The notes under the pieces were generated by a model. That model was not told the origin of the DNA and searched no databases. It was given only the letters and a program-made list of their open reading frames with translations. Shown here piece by piece: positions 24,692 to 33,111 of a stretch of DNA of 64,000 nt. The position numbers and the translations under genes are program-made. This DNA is from Candidatus Marithrix sp. (GTDB lineage Bacteria > Pseudomonadota > Gammaproteobacteria > Beggiatoales > Beggiatoaceae): positions 118,290 through 182,289 of the forward strand of contig JADGDS010000007.1 in the NCBI GenBank assembly GCA_016744775.1, written 5' to 3'. Within the stretch, counting starts at the first letter, position 1; every line of letters starts with the position of its first letter.

Positions 24692-26131
24692 ATGCCAAAA
24701 CCAGTTCTCTATATATCAAACAATAAAGCACAACTATTCACTATTACTAAAAATAAAATTGAAATTCAAAGCTTTAAAAATACTGAAAAAGGTGAAACCG
24801 ACTTAATTCGTTGCTTAAATTTAAAAAAACCAATTTTGTTATTACTTAATACTTCTCAAGAAGAATATCAAAGTATAACAATGCCACATATATCAGCTAA
24901 GGATCATCGTAATTTAATCAAACATAACATTAAAAAGCTATTTGATAATAATACTTATACACATAGCGTCATACAAGGGCGTGAACACAAAGGGCGACGA
25001 GATGATAAAGTCTTATTAATCGCTTTAAACAATCCAGAAATTTTACAACCGTGGTTAAACTTACTTACTACTTATAAAGTACCATTAATTGGCATTTATT
25101 CTTTACCACTATTAAGCGAACTACTATTAAAATCCCTTCCAAAACAATCCTCAACATTATTAATTACTCACAACAATGATAATTTACGTCAAAGTTTTTT
25201 TACCAATCAAAAATTACAATTAAGTCGTTTAATACCTTTTGACACAAACATAGAAAAATCAAAGTTCATCCTACAACAACTCACTAATATTCAACATTAT
25301 TTAGTCAATATAATCCAACATAATGACAAATTATCAATAATAATATTAACCGACAATTCATTAATAAATACCTTACATCAAGAAATTAATACTAACACCT
25401 CACAAAATATCTATATATTAGACATTAACGATCTAGCAAAAAAGATTGGCTTATATAATAACAATATACAATTACAACACCTAATAGCTTATCAATTGGC
25501 ACATCATAGAAATATAATTAATCACTATGCTAAAGCCATAGAAATGCGATATTTTTTCTATCGTCGCTTCAGTATTCGATCTTATTTTGCATCTGCTATA
25601 TTAATATTACTTACTATCATAACTAGCCTAATATACTTACAACATACAAAAACACAAAAACAAAACATAAATCAAATTGCCGAACAAACCTTAAATCGTC
25701 GCAATGAACTAATACAACTAGCCAAAATTACACCAAAACTACCATATGATATTGAAATAATACATCAAACAGTTGATACTGGCTGGAATTTAAAACAACA
25801 AAATAAACTACCACGCCAAGCATGGGAAAAGCTAAGCTATGTATTAAACCGTCACCCTAAAATATTACTAGAAAATTTAGAATGGATAAATAATCCAACA
25901 ACAGAATTGATACGTTTAAACGGCAAAATTGCGCGATTTAAAGGCAATTATCAACGCGCATTAAAATATTTTAATAAATTTATTAACAGATTAAAAAAAC
26001 AACATTGGCAAGTAAATATAATAACTTACCCTTACCCGAATAAAATCTTACAAGGACAAATTGGAATAAAAACTGATAAAATTAGACAAGCATCCTTTGT
26101 TATTGAGATAATAGATGATTTTAAACCTTGA
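24692..26131 (+). CDS. Pilus assembly protein, MshI/PilM-PilN-like
   Basis: 479 residues. The N-terminal ~285 residues look like a cytoplasmic PilM/GspL-type actin-like domain (VLYISNNKAQLF; GRRDDKVLLIALNNPEILQPWL; GIYSLPLLSELLLKSL). A single membrane helix follows near 298-318 (YFASAILILLTIITSLIYL), then a periplasmic PilN/GspL-like region to the end. Together with the PilO-like gene 680 nt downstream and the MshL-like secretin at 58161 it points to an MSHA-type or related type IV pilus/secretion machine. Sequence similarity is weak by eye; the architecture drives the call. Confidence 0.6.
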   Translation: MPKPVLYISNNKAQLFTITKNKIEIQSFKNTEKGETDLIRCLNLKKPILLLLNTSQEEYQSITMPHISAKDHRNLIKHNIKKLFDNNTYTHSVIQGREHKGRRDDKVLLIALNNPEILQPWLNLLTTYKVPLIGIYSLPLLSELLLKSLPKQSSTLLITHNNDNLRQSFFTNQKLQLSRLIPFDTNIEKSKFILQQLTNIQHYLVNIIQHNDKLSIIILTDNSLINTLHQEINTNTSQNIYILDINDLAKKIGLYNNNIQLQHLIAYQLAHHRNIINHYAKAIEMRYFFYRRFSIRSYFASAILILLTIITSLIYLQHTKTQKQNINQIAEQTLNRRNELIQLAKITPKLPYDIEIIHQTVDTGWNLKQQNKLPRQAWEKLSYVLNRHPKILLENLEWINNPTTELIRLNGKIARFKGNYQRALKYFNKFINRLKKQHWQVNIITYPYPNKILQGQIGIKTDKIRQASFVIEIIDDFKP

Positions 26132-26170
26132 GGCTTGACAATATTATTTGATGAGTGTAAACTGATTCCT

Positions 26171-26524
26171 ATGAATATAGAACCAATCTTAACTGTTAAT
26201 TTTTTCATTACAACTTCAGAAAATGAACCAGTCCGTGACTGGCTGAAAGACATGGATAGGGAAAATAGAAAAATAATCGGTGAAGACATCAAACTTATTC
26301 AATTTCGCTGGCCTCTTGGTATGCCACTGGTGAGAAAAATGGAAACTGATCTCTGGGAAGTTCGTAGCAAACTAGAAAATGGAAATATAGCTAGAGTTTT
26401 CTTTACCGTCCAAGATAATCAAATGATCTTGTTGCACGGTTTTATTAAAAAATATCAAAAGACACCCATAAAAGAAATTGAGTTAGCTCGTACAAGAAAA
26501 AATCAATGGCTTAATGAGGTATAA
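26171..26524 (+). CDS. HigB/Gp49-type toxin (RelE superfamily)
   Basis: 117 residues from the ATG at 26171; a TTG at 26135 would add 12. PVRDWLKDMDRENRKIIGEDIKLIQF, GMPLVRKMETDLWEVRSKL, ARVFFTVQDNQMILLHGFIKK and KTPIKEIELARTRK are the Gp49/HigB pattern of ribosome-dependent or related mRNA interferases. The antitoxin gene follows with its start next to the toxin stop. The pair sits between two pilus assembly genes that would normally be adjacent. Confidence 0.92.
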   Translation: MNIEPILTVNFFITTSENEPVRDWLKDMDRENRKIIGEDIKLIQFRWPLGMPLVRKMETDLWEVRSKLENGNIARVFFTVQDNQMILLHGFIKKYQKTPIKEIELARTRKNQWLNEV

Positions 26525-26528
26525 AACT

Positions 26529-26807
26529 ATGAATCAGCATACAGGTAGTAATTTTGATGACTTTCTGGAACAAGAAGGCATCCTAGAAGAAGTCTCCGCA
26601 AAAGCGCACAAACGCCTTCTTGCACTTCAACTAGCGGATATTATGCAAGAAAAAAGCATCACCAAAACTAGTCTAGCAAAAAAGCTTAACACTAGTAGTT
26701 CCCAAGTTGATAGGATTCTTGATCCTGATAATACATCAATCACAATTGAAGTGCTGGAACGTGTTGCCCATGCTGTAGGGAAAAAACTTCATATAAAATT
26801 CGCCTAA
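26529..26807 (+). CDS. HigA-like XRE-family antitoxin
   Basis: 92 residues from the ATG at 26529, preferred because GAGGT lies 8 nt upstream; an in-frame ATG at 26514 overlaps the toxin end. Helix-turn-helix: ITKTSLAKKLNTSSSQVDRILDP, followed by IEVLERVAHAVGKKLHIKF. It neutralises the preceding toxin and probably represses the module. Toxin-first order is typical for HigBA. Confidence 0.92.
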   Translation: MNQHTGSNFDDFLEQEGILEEVSAKAHKRLLALQLADIMQEKSITKTSLAKKLNTSSSQVDRILDPDNTSITIEVLERVAHAVGKKLHIKFA

Positions 26808-26809
26808 AA

Positions 26810-27424
26810 ATGTTTACTAAAATTGATTGGGCAGCCATATTAGCACCAATTCTAATATTAGCGATTAGTATCATATTCATAATACTAGTAATTTTTGAAA
26901 TTCAACAATATAATCAATACTTGAATAGTTTAAAGCAGCGGCAAGTTCGTCAATTTAAGACAGTTGACGCTGAATATAAGCACTTAAAACAAATTTCAGA
27001 CTTAATAAAAAATAATTACTTAAACAAATTTAATGAATTAAGAAACACCGGATTTCTGAAGAAAAAAATAGCTAATATTCAAACACAACGTTTACAACTT
27101 TTTAGCAAAATAGAAGCTACTTTAAAAAAACAACCTCTGATAACAGCCCATTACGCTGTTTCAGAAACAAAAGCTGATCCTACTAAAAAATCTATAACCA
27201 TTTATGAAACACAATTAATTTTAAAGCTAGGAATCTTACATGAAGGCAACCTACTAAAAACAATTGAAGCAATCATGGCTTTACCCATACAAGGGTTATT
27301 AAATCTAAACAAATGTAACCTAAAACCCTTAACTGAAAAAATTAATCTAACTAAAACATCAGAAGCCTATTTTGAAGCTAACTGTGTATTTTATTGGTAT
27401 TTTGCGACATTAAATAAACAATGA
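26810..27424 (+). CDS. PilO/MshJ-like pilus assembly protein
   Basis: 204 residues. One N-terminal membrane helix (AILAPILILAISIIFIILVIF), a coiled coil (about 40-110, YLNSLKQRQVRQFKTV) and a small C-terminal alpha/beta domain. This is the plan of PilO, MshJ and GspM. The start lies 2 nt after the antitoxin stop and the gene overlaps the ThiE-like gene (ATGA). It probably once followed the PilM/N-like gene directly, before the toxin-antitoxin module arrived. Confidence 0.6.
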   Translation: MFTKIDWAAILAPILILAISIIFIILVIFEIQQYNQYLNSLKQRQVRQFKTVDAEYKHLKQISDLIKNNYLNKFNELRNTGFLKKKIANIQTQRLQLFSKIEATLKKQPLITAHYAVSETKADPTKKSITIYETQLILKLGILHEGNLLKTIEAIMALPIQGLLNLNKCNLKPLTEKINLTKTSEAYFEANCVFYWYFATLNKQ

Positions 27425-27978
27425 AACATCTTCCCAACTTATACTTAATTACTCCAGAACCTTGTAACAAATTTTTATACAAACTTGAATCTTGCTTAGA
27501 ACAAGGTATTCGCTTAGTACAATTACGCGCTAAAACTATATCAGAATCAGAATATTACTCTTATGCAGAACAAAGTTTAAAACTTTGCCAAAAATATAAA
27601 GCACAACTACTTGTAAATGCTAGCTTAGAAATAGCTTTATCAGTTGGCGCACATGGAATACATTTAAATAGCACCCGCTTACATTGTTATAACAAACATT
27701 CATTAAAAAAAATAAAGCTTGCCGCTGCTTCCTGTCATAATTTAACAGATATTCAACAAGCAAATAAAATCGGACTAAATTTTATTGTATTAAGCCCAGT
27801 CAAAACCACCGCCTCCCATCCAGACGCTAAAACTTTAGGTTGGATGAAATTTTATAACTTAACAAAACAATCAAATTATCCAATATTTGCTTTAGGTGGC
27901 ATGAAAAGACAAGATACTACCACAGCACACAAATATGGCGCACACGGAATCGCCGCTATTCGAGCATTGTGGAATTAA
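27421..27978 (+). CDS. Thiamine phosphate synthase-like protein (TenI/ThiE fold)
   Basis: 185 residues. TIM-barrel ThiE motifs: NLYLITPEP, GIRLVQLRAKTIS, LLVNASLEIALSVGAHGIHLNS, AASCHN, FIVLSPVKTTASHP and PIFALGGM. It is shorter than ThiE (~210) and matches the C-terminal half of the MutT-ThiE fusion proteins common in gammaproteobacteria, but the Nudix half is absent. It may be a TenI-like aromatase or a damaged-thiamine recycling protein. Overlaps the PilO-like gene by 4 nt. Confidence 0.85.
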   Translation: MKHLPNLYLITPEPCNKFLYKLESCLEQGIRLVQLRAKTISESEYYSYAEQSLKLCQKYKAQLLVNASLEIALSVGAHGIHLNSTRLHCYNKHSLKKIKLAAASCHNLTDIQQANKIGLNFIVLSPVKTTASHPDAKTLGWMKFYNLTKQSNYPIFALGGMKRQDTTTAHKYGAHGIAAIRALWN

Positions 27979-28009
27979 GCCTTAATCTTCATCTTTATAC
28001 TTTATTTAA

Positions 28010-28444
28010 ATGAACTATAATATACAATTCAACATGACATATTTAATAGATTTAACTCCTAAACAAGGATACGACAGGCTGCAAAAAAATAAAGAAATTC
28101 TATTTTTAGATGTGCGCTCTTATGCGGAATATAAATTTGTCGGTCATCCTGATGGAGCGGTATTATTACCGTGGATAGATGAACCAGATTGGACTGTCAA
28201 CCCTGAATTTTGTCAATTAGTAGGTGAGCTTGTTGCAAGCAGAAGCAAACCATTAGACACTGAAATTATTTTAATTTGCCGTAGTGGGCAACGCTCTATG
28301 GATGCTGGTATTGCTTTAATCAATAAAGGATTTACTAATGCTTCTCATATTGACACAGGCTTTGAAGGTGATTTAGATAAGAACAATCAACGTGGTAACT
28401 TAAATGGTTGGCGTTATGATGGCTTGCCTTGGGAACAATGTTAG
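28010..28444 (+). CDS. Rhodanese-domain sulfurtransferase
   Basis: 144 residues. Single rhodanese domain: LTPKQGYDRLQKNKEILFLDVRSYAEY, active-site loop ICRSGQRSMDAG with the catalytic Cys, and a C-terminal GWRYDGLPWEQ. A second ATG at 28034 is an equally plausible start, just before the domain. No signal peptide, so cytoplasmic. It would move sulfane sulfur to thiols or cyanide; fits a sulfur-oxidising organism. Confidence 0.92.
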   Translation: MNYNIQFNMTYLIDLTPKQGYDRLQKNKEILFLDVRSYAEYKFVGHPDGAVLLPWIDEPDWTVNPEFCQLVGELVASRSKPLDTEIILICRSGQRSMDAGIALINKGFTNASHIDTGFEGDLDKNNQRGNLNGWRYDGLPWEQC

Positions 28445-28446
28445 AA

Positions 28447-29409
28447 TTAAACCGGAATATAAATTTTATCTAACATTTCAGCATATTCATCAGCGGCATC
28501 ACTATCAATAGTAATGCCGCCACCGCTTTTGTATATTAATTTATTGCCATTTTTTTCAATAAAACGAATCATTACTGCACTATCCAATGTATTACCATCA
28601 AAGTAGCCAAATACGCCACTAAAAAATCCTCGATTATAGTTTTCTACGTTTTTAATGATCTCAAGAGTTTTGCGTTTTGGAGTGCCTGATATTGAACCAG
28701 CAGGTAATAGTGGTAATAAAATATCTCCTATTTTATGATGCCAATTATTTTCTAATTCTCCAGAAATTTCAGAACTGACTTGTAATAAGTCTTTCTGATT
28801 AGTTTTAAGATTTTCAATATATCTAAATTTATTGACTTTTACTTTTTTAGCTATGATAGATAAATCATTTCTCAATAAATCTACTACCATAGTATGTTCA
28901 GCCTTTTCCTTTTCTGAACTTAAAATTTTGGCATGAGCGTCAGGAATCTGAGCATCAATAGTTCCCTTCATAGGATAAGTTTTAATAATATTATCTTCTA
29001 TTCTGATAAATCGTTCAGGCGAAAAACTAATAAATTTATCTTTAAAATACAACTTAAATGGAGCTTGGCTAGCATGAAAAATATCTAATAATGGCATATC
29101 AATTTCAATTTCAGTAGGAAAAGTTAAATTGAGTAGATAAGTATTACCAGCCCTCATTTGCTGAATAACCTCATCAAAAGCAGCTTTATATTTTATAAAA
29201 CTAATCGGTTTTTTTTTAAGCTGATAATTTTGATTAATTTCTTTTTTAGAACAGATATTAGAAAAACTATCTATATGAAAGTAAATGTTAGGATCTAATT
29301 GATCAAGCGGCTTGACATAATAATTTTTAAGATCAAAATCAATAATAAATAAAAACGGTATTTTTTGTATTCCTAGTTGATTTAGGGTATTTTTTAAAAT
29401 GTATGACAT
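28447..29409 (-). CDS. pabB: Aminodeoxychorismate synthase component I (PabB-like)
   Basis: 320 residues, the short form of PabB. Chorismate-binding core: MRAGNTYLLNLTFPTEI, FISFSPERFIRI, YPMKGTIDA, SSEKEKAEHTMVVDLLRNDLS, LLPAGSISGTPKRKTLEII, FFSGVFGYF and GGGITIDSDAADEYAEML. It makes 4-amino-4-deoxychorismate for folate synthesis with a PabA glutaminase encoded elsewhere. The stop faces the rhodanese stop with only 2 nt between. Confidence 0.93.
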   Translation of the reverse strand: MSYILKNTLNQLGIQKIPFLFIIDFDLKNYYVKPLDQLDPNIYFHIDSFSNICSKKEINQNYQLKKKPISFIKYKAAFDEVIQQMRAGNTYLLNLTFPTEIEIDMPLLDIFHASQAPFKLYFKDKFISFSPERFIRIEDNIIKTYPMKGTIDAQIPDAHAKILSSEKEKAEHTMVVDLLRNDLSIIAKKVKVNKFRYIENLKTNQKDLLQVSSEISGELENNWHHKIGDILLPLLPAGSISGTPKRKTLEIIKNVENYNRGFFSGVFGYFDGNTLDSAVMIRFIEKNGNKLIYKSGGGITIDSDAADEYAEMLDKIYIPV

Positions 29410-29517
29410 GGTAATATAATATGCCTTAGAACCTCAAACGGCTTAAGTATCTGTGATAATTGTGGTAACAGGCATAATTTATTCTAATTCTCATGTTTTT
29501 TCATTGAAAACTTCCAT

Positions 29518-29539
29518 TAGTATACTTTTTGTTAGTATA
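29518..29539. promoter_or_regulatory. Candidate operator: direct repeat TTAGTATA upstream of nitroreductase
   Basis: TTAGTATA occurs at 29518-29525 and 29532-29539, a 14-bp step, about 80-100 nt before the nitroreductase start. Nitroreductases are often controlled by HxlR/MarR-type repressors on nearby repeats. No regulator gene is adjacent, so this remains a weak candidate. Confidence 0.3.
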
Positions 29540-29619
29540 TCACATAAATGTCAGTACTTGTTTTTTTTATTACAGAGATTATAATGGGTTAAACCCTTAA
29601 CAAAACACAGGAACAATTT

Positions 29620-30276
29620 ATGACTCACATCATTATTCAAGATCTACAATGGCGACATACGACAAAAAAATATGACAAAACTAGAAAAATTTCACAGGAA
29701 GATCTTGCTATCCTCTTTGAAGCAATGCGTCTAACTCCATCATCCATTAATTCGCAACCATGGAAATTTGTTGTCATTGAAAGCAACGAGGCTAAAGAGC
29801 GTATGAGTAATACTTTTATAAATAACTATCAATTTAATCAAACTCATGTATTTGATGGTTCTCATATTATTCTGTTTGCACATAACCCGCATTACACTCG
29901 TGAGGATTATGCTGAAGTTGTTCAGAATGGCATTGAAGATAACCGTACAAAACCAGAAGAAAGAGAAGGAGCTTTTGCCCCTTTCTTTTTTGCTGAACTG
30001 AATACAGATGAAGTAGGAAATACCAGCAACTGGACAAAAGCCCAAACCTATTTAGCTCTAGGTAATACGCTGCATACTTTAGCTCGACTTAAAATAGACT
30101 CCACTCCAATGGAAGGTATTGATACTGAGTTGGTTAATAAAGAGTTTGAAAAAGAACTGGATGGTTATGAATGCGATGTTGCTTTGGCTATAGGCTATCA
30201 CCACCCAGAAGAAGACTACAATGTGAAATTACCTAAATCTCGTCGGAGATTAGACAGTATTTTCACTCATATATGA
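29620..30276 (+). CDS. NAD(P)H-dependent nitroreductase, NfsB-like
   Basis: 218 residues, usual for the NfsB/DrgA group. FMN-binding signature RHTTKKYD near the N-terminus, LTPSSINSQPWKFVVIES, and the C-terminal ALAIGYHHPEEDYNVKLPKSRR. These homodimeric flavoenzymes reduce nitro compounds and quinones. Good ribosome site (CAGGAA) before the ATG. Stands alone between pabB (divergent) and a repeat hairpin. Confidence 0.94.
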   Translation: MTHIIIQDLQWRHTTKKYDKTRKISQEDLAILFEAMRLTPSSINSQPWKFVVIESNEAKERMSNTFINNYQFNQTHVFDGSHIILFAHNPHYTREDYAEVVQNGIEDNRTKPEEREGAFAPFFFAELNTDEVGNTSNWTKAQTYLALGNTLHTLARLKIDSTPMEGIDTELVNKEFEKELDGYECDVALAIGYHHPEEDYNVKLPKSRRRLDSIFTHI

Positions 30277-30304
30277 TACTATAATGTCTTCTGCCAAAAA
30301 AGAG

Positions 30305-30338
30305 GTAGGTCGGGTTACGCTTTGCTAACCCCACCTAC
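30305..30338. repeat. Hairpin GTAGGTCGGGTTA..TAACCCCACCTAC
   Basis: Inverted repeat with a CGCTTTGC loop between the nitroreductase and cupin stops. The arms differ at one position. It resembles widely dispersed REP-type palindromes of sulfur bacteria and cyanobacteria, and can act as a bidirectional terminator for the convergent genes. Confidence 0.6.
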
Positions 30339-30356
30339 TTGGCTAAGATTTGTGAT

Positions 30357-30728
30357 CTATTTTTTATTAATTGATTGACTTGGAAATGATATTTCAAGAA
30401 TTACAACATCACCATATGCAACAAATGGTCCATGTATTTCATATGGTGGTCTGCTTGCATAGTAACCTGTTTCAAGCCACATATCAAATGCTTCATCATA
30501 TAATCTACCTGATACTACAAATATCTCTTCAGGATAATCATGACTTTTTGCTCCAAAAGCTTTTGTTGAATATCCATCTTTAAATTTGGTTAATCTTGTG
30601 TAATCACCAGTCTCATAATCTTGGGCAATTGTTAATTGTTGAAGATTTCCATTGGTTCCTTCAATATCTTCCCATTTTTCATAATTTTTTATATCCAATG
30701 GATTCCAATATGTTTGTGTTGATTTCAT
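30357..30728 (-). CDS. Cupin-domain protein
   Basis: 123 residues. A single beta-barrel cupin of the ChrR/anti-sigma-like type is suggested by YTRLTKFKDGYSTKAFGAKSHDYPEEIFVVSGRLYDEAF and RPPYEIHGPFVAYGDVVILEI: a histidine and glutamates in the first motif and a histidine in the second that could hold a metal. Substrate unknown. Convergent with the nitroreductase. Confidence 0.8.
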   Translation of the reverse strand: MKSTQTYWNPLDIKNYEKWEDIEGTNGNLQQLTIAQDYETGDYTRLTKFKDGYSTKAFGAKSHDYPEEIFVVSGRLYDEAFDMWLETGYYASRPPYEIHGPFVAYGDVVILEISFPSQSINKK

Positions 30729-30853
30729 AAATATAAGTTAAATAGTTAAATATTTATATATAAATGTCAAAACCTTGTGTATAAGATCAGTCAGTGATGG
30801 TAAAAGATAAGCTTGTCCCAACATAGGAGAGATTTTGAACATCAGCGCGAGTA

Positions 30854-31009
30854 TCAAGACTGAATTACGCTTTCTATCAATTCTATATCTTTTTTAAGCC
30901 AAACATTAACTATCTCATCCATGCTCTTGTGCTTTTTGAGTGCCATTTGATTAATAAATTTAGCCACTGCCGGTTCCAGATAAATCGGTCGATTATTGCT
31001 TACTCTCAA
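30854..31009 (-). CDS. Small ribbon-helix-helix-like protein (TTG start), possible orphan antitoxin
   Basis: 51 codons in an otherwise gene-free 450-nt stretch. Reads RVSNNRPIYLEPAVAKFINQ, then MALKKHKSMDEIVNVWLKKD, ending IELIESVIQS. A short strand followed by two helices matches a ribbon-helix-helix/CopG-like antitoxin plan. The only start for the full frame is TTG at 31009 and no clear ribosome site is seen, so it may be the remnant of a longer gene. No toxin frame accompanies it. Confidence 0.4.
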   Translation of the reverse strand: MRVSNNRPIYLEPAVAKFINQMALKKHKSMDEIVNVWLKKDIELIESVIQS

Positions 31010-31125
31010 TCATCAATGAATAGCATATAAACATGGATAATATATATATTTTACTTTTATTCCTTCTGGCTCAACCTAATAATAATGACATTTTACAAAT
31101 ACAGTTATGGTAAAATCACGAATTT

Positions 31126-31154
31126 TTGTCAGATACAAAAAAATGCAGTATAAT
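31126..31154 (+). promoter_or_regulatory. Sigma-70 promoter of DUF1778 antitoxin gene
   Basis: TTGTCA, 17 nt, TATAAT, ending 48 nt before the antitoxin ATG. The sequence just upstream (ATACAGTTATGGTAAAAT) recurs before nuoG (33592 region) and before the broken nuoG copy (31920 region), so this regulatory segment has been copied. Confidence 0.6.
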
Positions 31155-31202
31155 CAAATTGGCTAATGTGATGCGAATTTTGTGATAACTCGGAGAAAAA
31201 CA

Positions 31203-31502
31203 ATGCCACCAATTGCAACTACTACAAGTACTGTTTCAACACCTATTTCAGCTCAAATACATGAAGTTTTACAACAAGCGGCTGATATTCTGGGGACGAC
31301 ACTGAATCAATTTATGGTACAAGCCTCATTTGAAAAGGCGCAAACAATTATAGAAAATGAGAAAATTATACGTATGAATAAGGCGGAGGCTGAAATATTT
31401 TTTAACGCGCTTGATAACCCCCCTCCACCTAATGATAAATTGCGAAAAGCCGTTGCCACTTATAAGGATTATGGGCTATATGATTCAAATAGAAACACTT
31501 AG
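31203..31502 (+). CDS. DUF1778 (TacA-like) antitoxin
   Basis: 99 residues from the ATG at 31203 (GGAG upstream); an earlier ATG at 31182 is less likely. The N-terminal RHH is preceded by a Thr/Ser-rich stretch; TPISAQIHEVLQQAADILGTTLNQFMVQASFEKAQTII and RMNKAEAEIFFNALDNPP are the DUF1778 pattern. Such antitoxins cover a GNAT toxin (TacT) that acetylates aminoacyl-tRNA. Here only a fragment of that toxin follows, so the module is broken and the antitoxin is probably an orphan. Confidence 0.85.
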   Translation: MPPIATTTSTVSTPISAQIHEVLQQAADILGTTLNQFMVQASFEKAQTIIENEKIIRMNKAEAEIFFNALDNPPPPNDKLRKAVATYKDYGLYDSNRNT

Positions 31503-31696
31503 AATTCGCTAAAAAATATCCTCGTATTGCACCTGCCGCAAAATTGGCTCGTCTTGCTGTTTCAAAAGATTGGCAACGGCAAGGTTTTGGGAAATTAATG
31601 ATGACAGAGGCTATGCAACGTGTGATAAATGTTTCTCAACATGTTGGGCTTATTGGTTTTCTTGTGGATGCAAAGATAGAAAGAGCTTTCAATTAA
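31502..31696 (+). pseudogene. Remnant of GNAT (TacT-like) toxin
   Basis: An open stretch of 64 codons reads EFAKKYPRIAPAAKLARLAV, then SKDWQRQGFGKLMMTEAMQR and IGFLVDAKIERAFN before a stop. It contains the acetyl-CoA binding RxxGxG-like QRQGFGK motif of GNAT enzymes but no start codon, no N-terminal strands and no C-terminal F-YxxFGF end. It begins at the last base of the antitoxin stop. It is the central piece of a deleted toxin. Confidence 0.75.
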
Positions 31697-31820
31697 TTTG
31701 GTTCATCCATAGTTTTCCTTGTACTGATTAACTGATGTAGGGGCGTTCATTGCACAGTGTGGCTCCCCCTTTAGGGGGCTGGGGGGCTAATTTCAATCTT
31801 CATTCCTTATCCTGATTATT

Positions 31821-32141
31821 TCATCAAAAATACAGCTTATCACAAAATTAAATACAAGGATTTGAAATCCTTTTACTATAAAAACTATGGTTTTATTATT
31901 AATTATGACATTTAAGAAACAAAGTTATGGTAAAATAAAGAATTTTGAAACCGTATTTTGATGAGTCTTATATATGGTAACTATTGAAATAGATGGCAAA
32001 TCATACCAAGCTGAAGCTGGTCAAATGCTTATTGAGCTAACAGATAATAATGGAATTGATATTCCTCGTTTTTGTTATCACAAAAAGTTATCAGTTGCAG
32101 CAAAGCATGTGCTACCCCTATTATGGATGGGATGAAAGTTA
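31821..32141 (+). pseudogene. Broken duplicate of the nuoG promoter and 5' end
   Basis: This segment repeats 33488-33860 almost base for base, including the region upstream of nuoG and its first ~43 codons from an ATG at 31974 (the intact start is 33644, offset 1670). It then lacks 49 bases present in the intact gene (33775-33823), which shifts the frame and removes the first Fe-S cysteine region, and similarity ends about 32141. GCATGTG occurs at both edges of the deleted piece in the intact gene. It is a non-functional copy left by a duplication or insertion event. Confidence 0.88.
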
Positions 32142-32181
32142 TTGTTGGCATAATATAAATTGCTTTTGCAAGAGCTGACAA

Positions 32182-32700
32182 TTAAAATGTTGTGTACACA
32201 GGTTTTTTTTCTAAATATTCAATGGTTAAATTTTCAACTTTAGGGATTCCTACATTTAGATTTGTGGGATATTCTTTAATTTTTCCAACTCTAGTGTATC
32301 CTCTTCGTTCATAATATGAAATTAGTTCTTTTCTTTGGGATACTACAACCATAACAAATTTCTCAATTGTAAATTTGTTTATAGCATATTGTTCTGCTAG
32401 TTGTAAAACTAGTTTTCCAATACCTTGGGTTTGGTTATTTGGTGTTACTGCAAATAAACCAATATAAGCATCATTATTTATTTTTTCTATACAGATACAA
32501 GCAATTATATTGTCTTTATCAAGATAAATTAATAAATGAGCATTTGGATTTAAAATAATAGATTTAATATCATCTGCTGTAGTTCTATTGCCTTGAACTA
32601 AATCAGTTTCTTTGGTCCATCCAGTTTTACCTCTGTATGCTTCATTAACCAAATTTGATATTTGATCAATATGCTCTAGTCTTGCTAATTCTAATTTCAA
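32182..32700 (-). CDS. GNAT-family N-acetyltransferase
   Basis: 172 residues. AHLLIYLDKDNIIACICIEK, IGLFAVTPNNQTQGIGKLVLQLAEQYA (acetyl-CoA motif A, QTQGIGK) and LISYYERRGYTRVGKIKEYP (motif B) define a complete GNAT domain. The substrate is unknown. It lies between the broken and the intact nuoG copies, on the opposite strand, and so belongs to the inserted accessory DNA. Confidence 0.9.
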   Translation of the reverse strand: MKLELARLEHIDQISNLVNEAYRGKTGWTKETDLVQGNRTTADDIKSIILNPNAHLLIYLDKDNIIACICIEKINNDAYIGLFAVTPNNQTQGIGKLVLQLAEQYAINKFTIEKFVMVVVSQRKELISYYERRGYTRVGKIKEYPTNLNVGIPKVENLTIEYLEKKPVYTTF

Positions 32701-32766
32701 ATTTTGTCCTTGATGTTCATTTATCTATTATTCTATTACAGTAGCAAAAGGGGATATTTTCACTTG

Positions 32767-33111
32767 TTATATGAATAGTGCTGAAATACATAATAAACCA
32801 ATAAGCAGCTCAAAGATAACACCGCCAATATTTTTGGGTGTCGCAAAACCGAAAAATAAGGTCATTAAACGCACAATAGCAGCACTGAGCCATCCACAAC
32901 CTAACAGCGCGAATGCCTGAGAGTTTTGTGTTACAATTCCAAAAAAAGAAATGCCTACAAAAAACCCACCGTAGGTTGCTCTAATTTCAGATATGCCTTC
33001 TTTACCTATAGTTTTCACAGAGACGAATGTTGCTATATGTGATGGCCAAATTATAGCAATAATGCCTAAAATTAAACTTATTGTCGCTCCAATATTTGAT
33101 ATAATCAGCAT
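32767..33111 (-). CDS. DUF4345-like four-helix membrane protein
   Basis: 114 residues with four predicted membrane helices: NIGATISLILGIIAIIW, ATYGGFFVGISFFGIV, AFALLGCGWLSAAIVRLMTL and VIFELLIGLLCISALFI. The conserved SEIRATYGGFF between helices one and two is typical of DUF4345. Function unknown. Part of the small minus-strand patch inserted ahead of nuoG. Confidence 0.75.
   Translation of the reverse strand: MLIISNIGATISLILGIIAIIWPSHIATFVSVKTIGKEGISEIRATYGGFFVGISFFGIVTQNSQAFALLGCGWLSAAIVRLMTLFFGFATPKNIGGVIFELLIGLLCISALFI

Noticed and set aside
26135..26170. TTG start for the HigB-like toxin
   Set aside because: Adds 12 residues not seen in the family; the ATG at 26171 is preferred.
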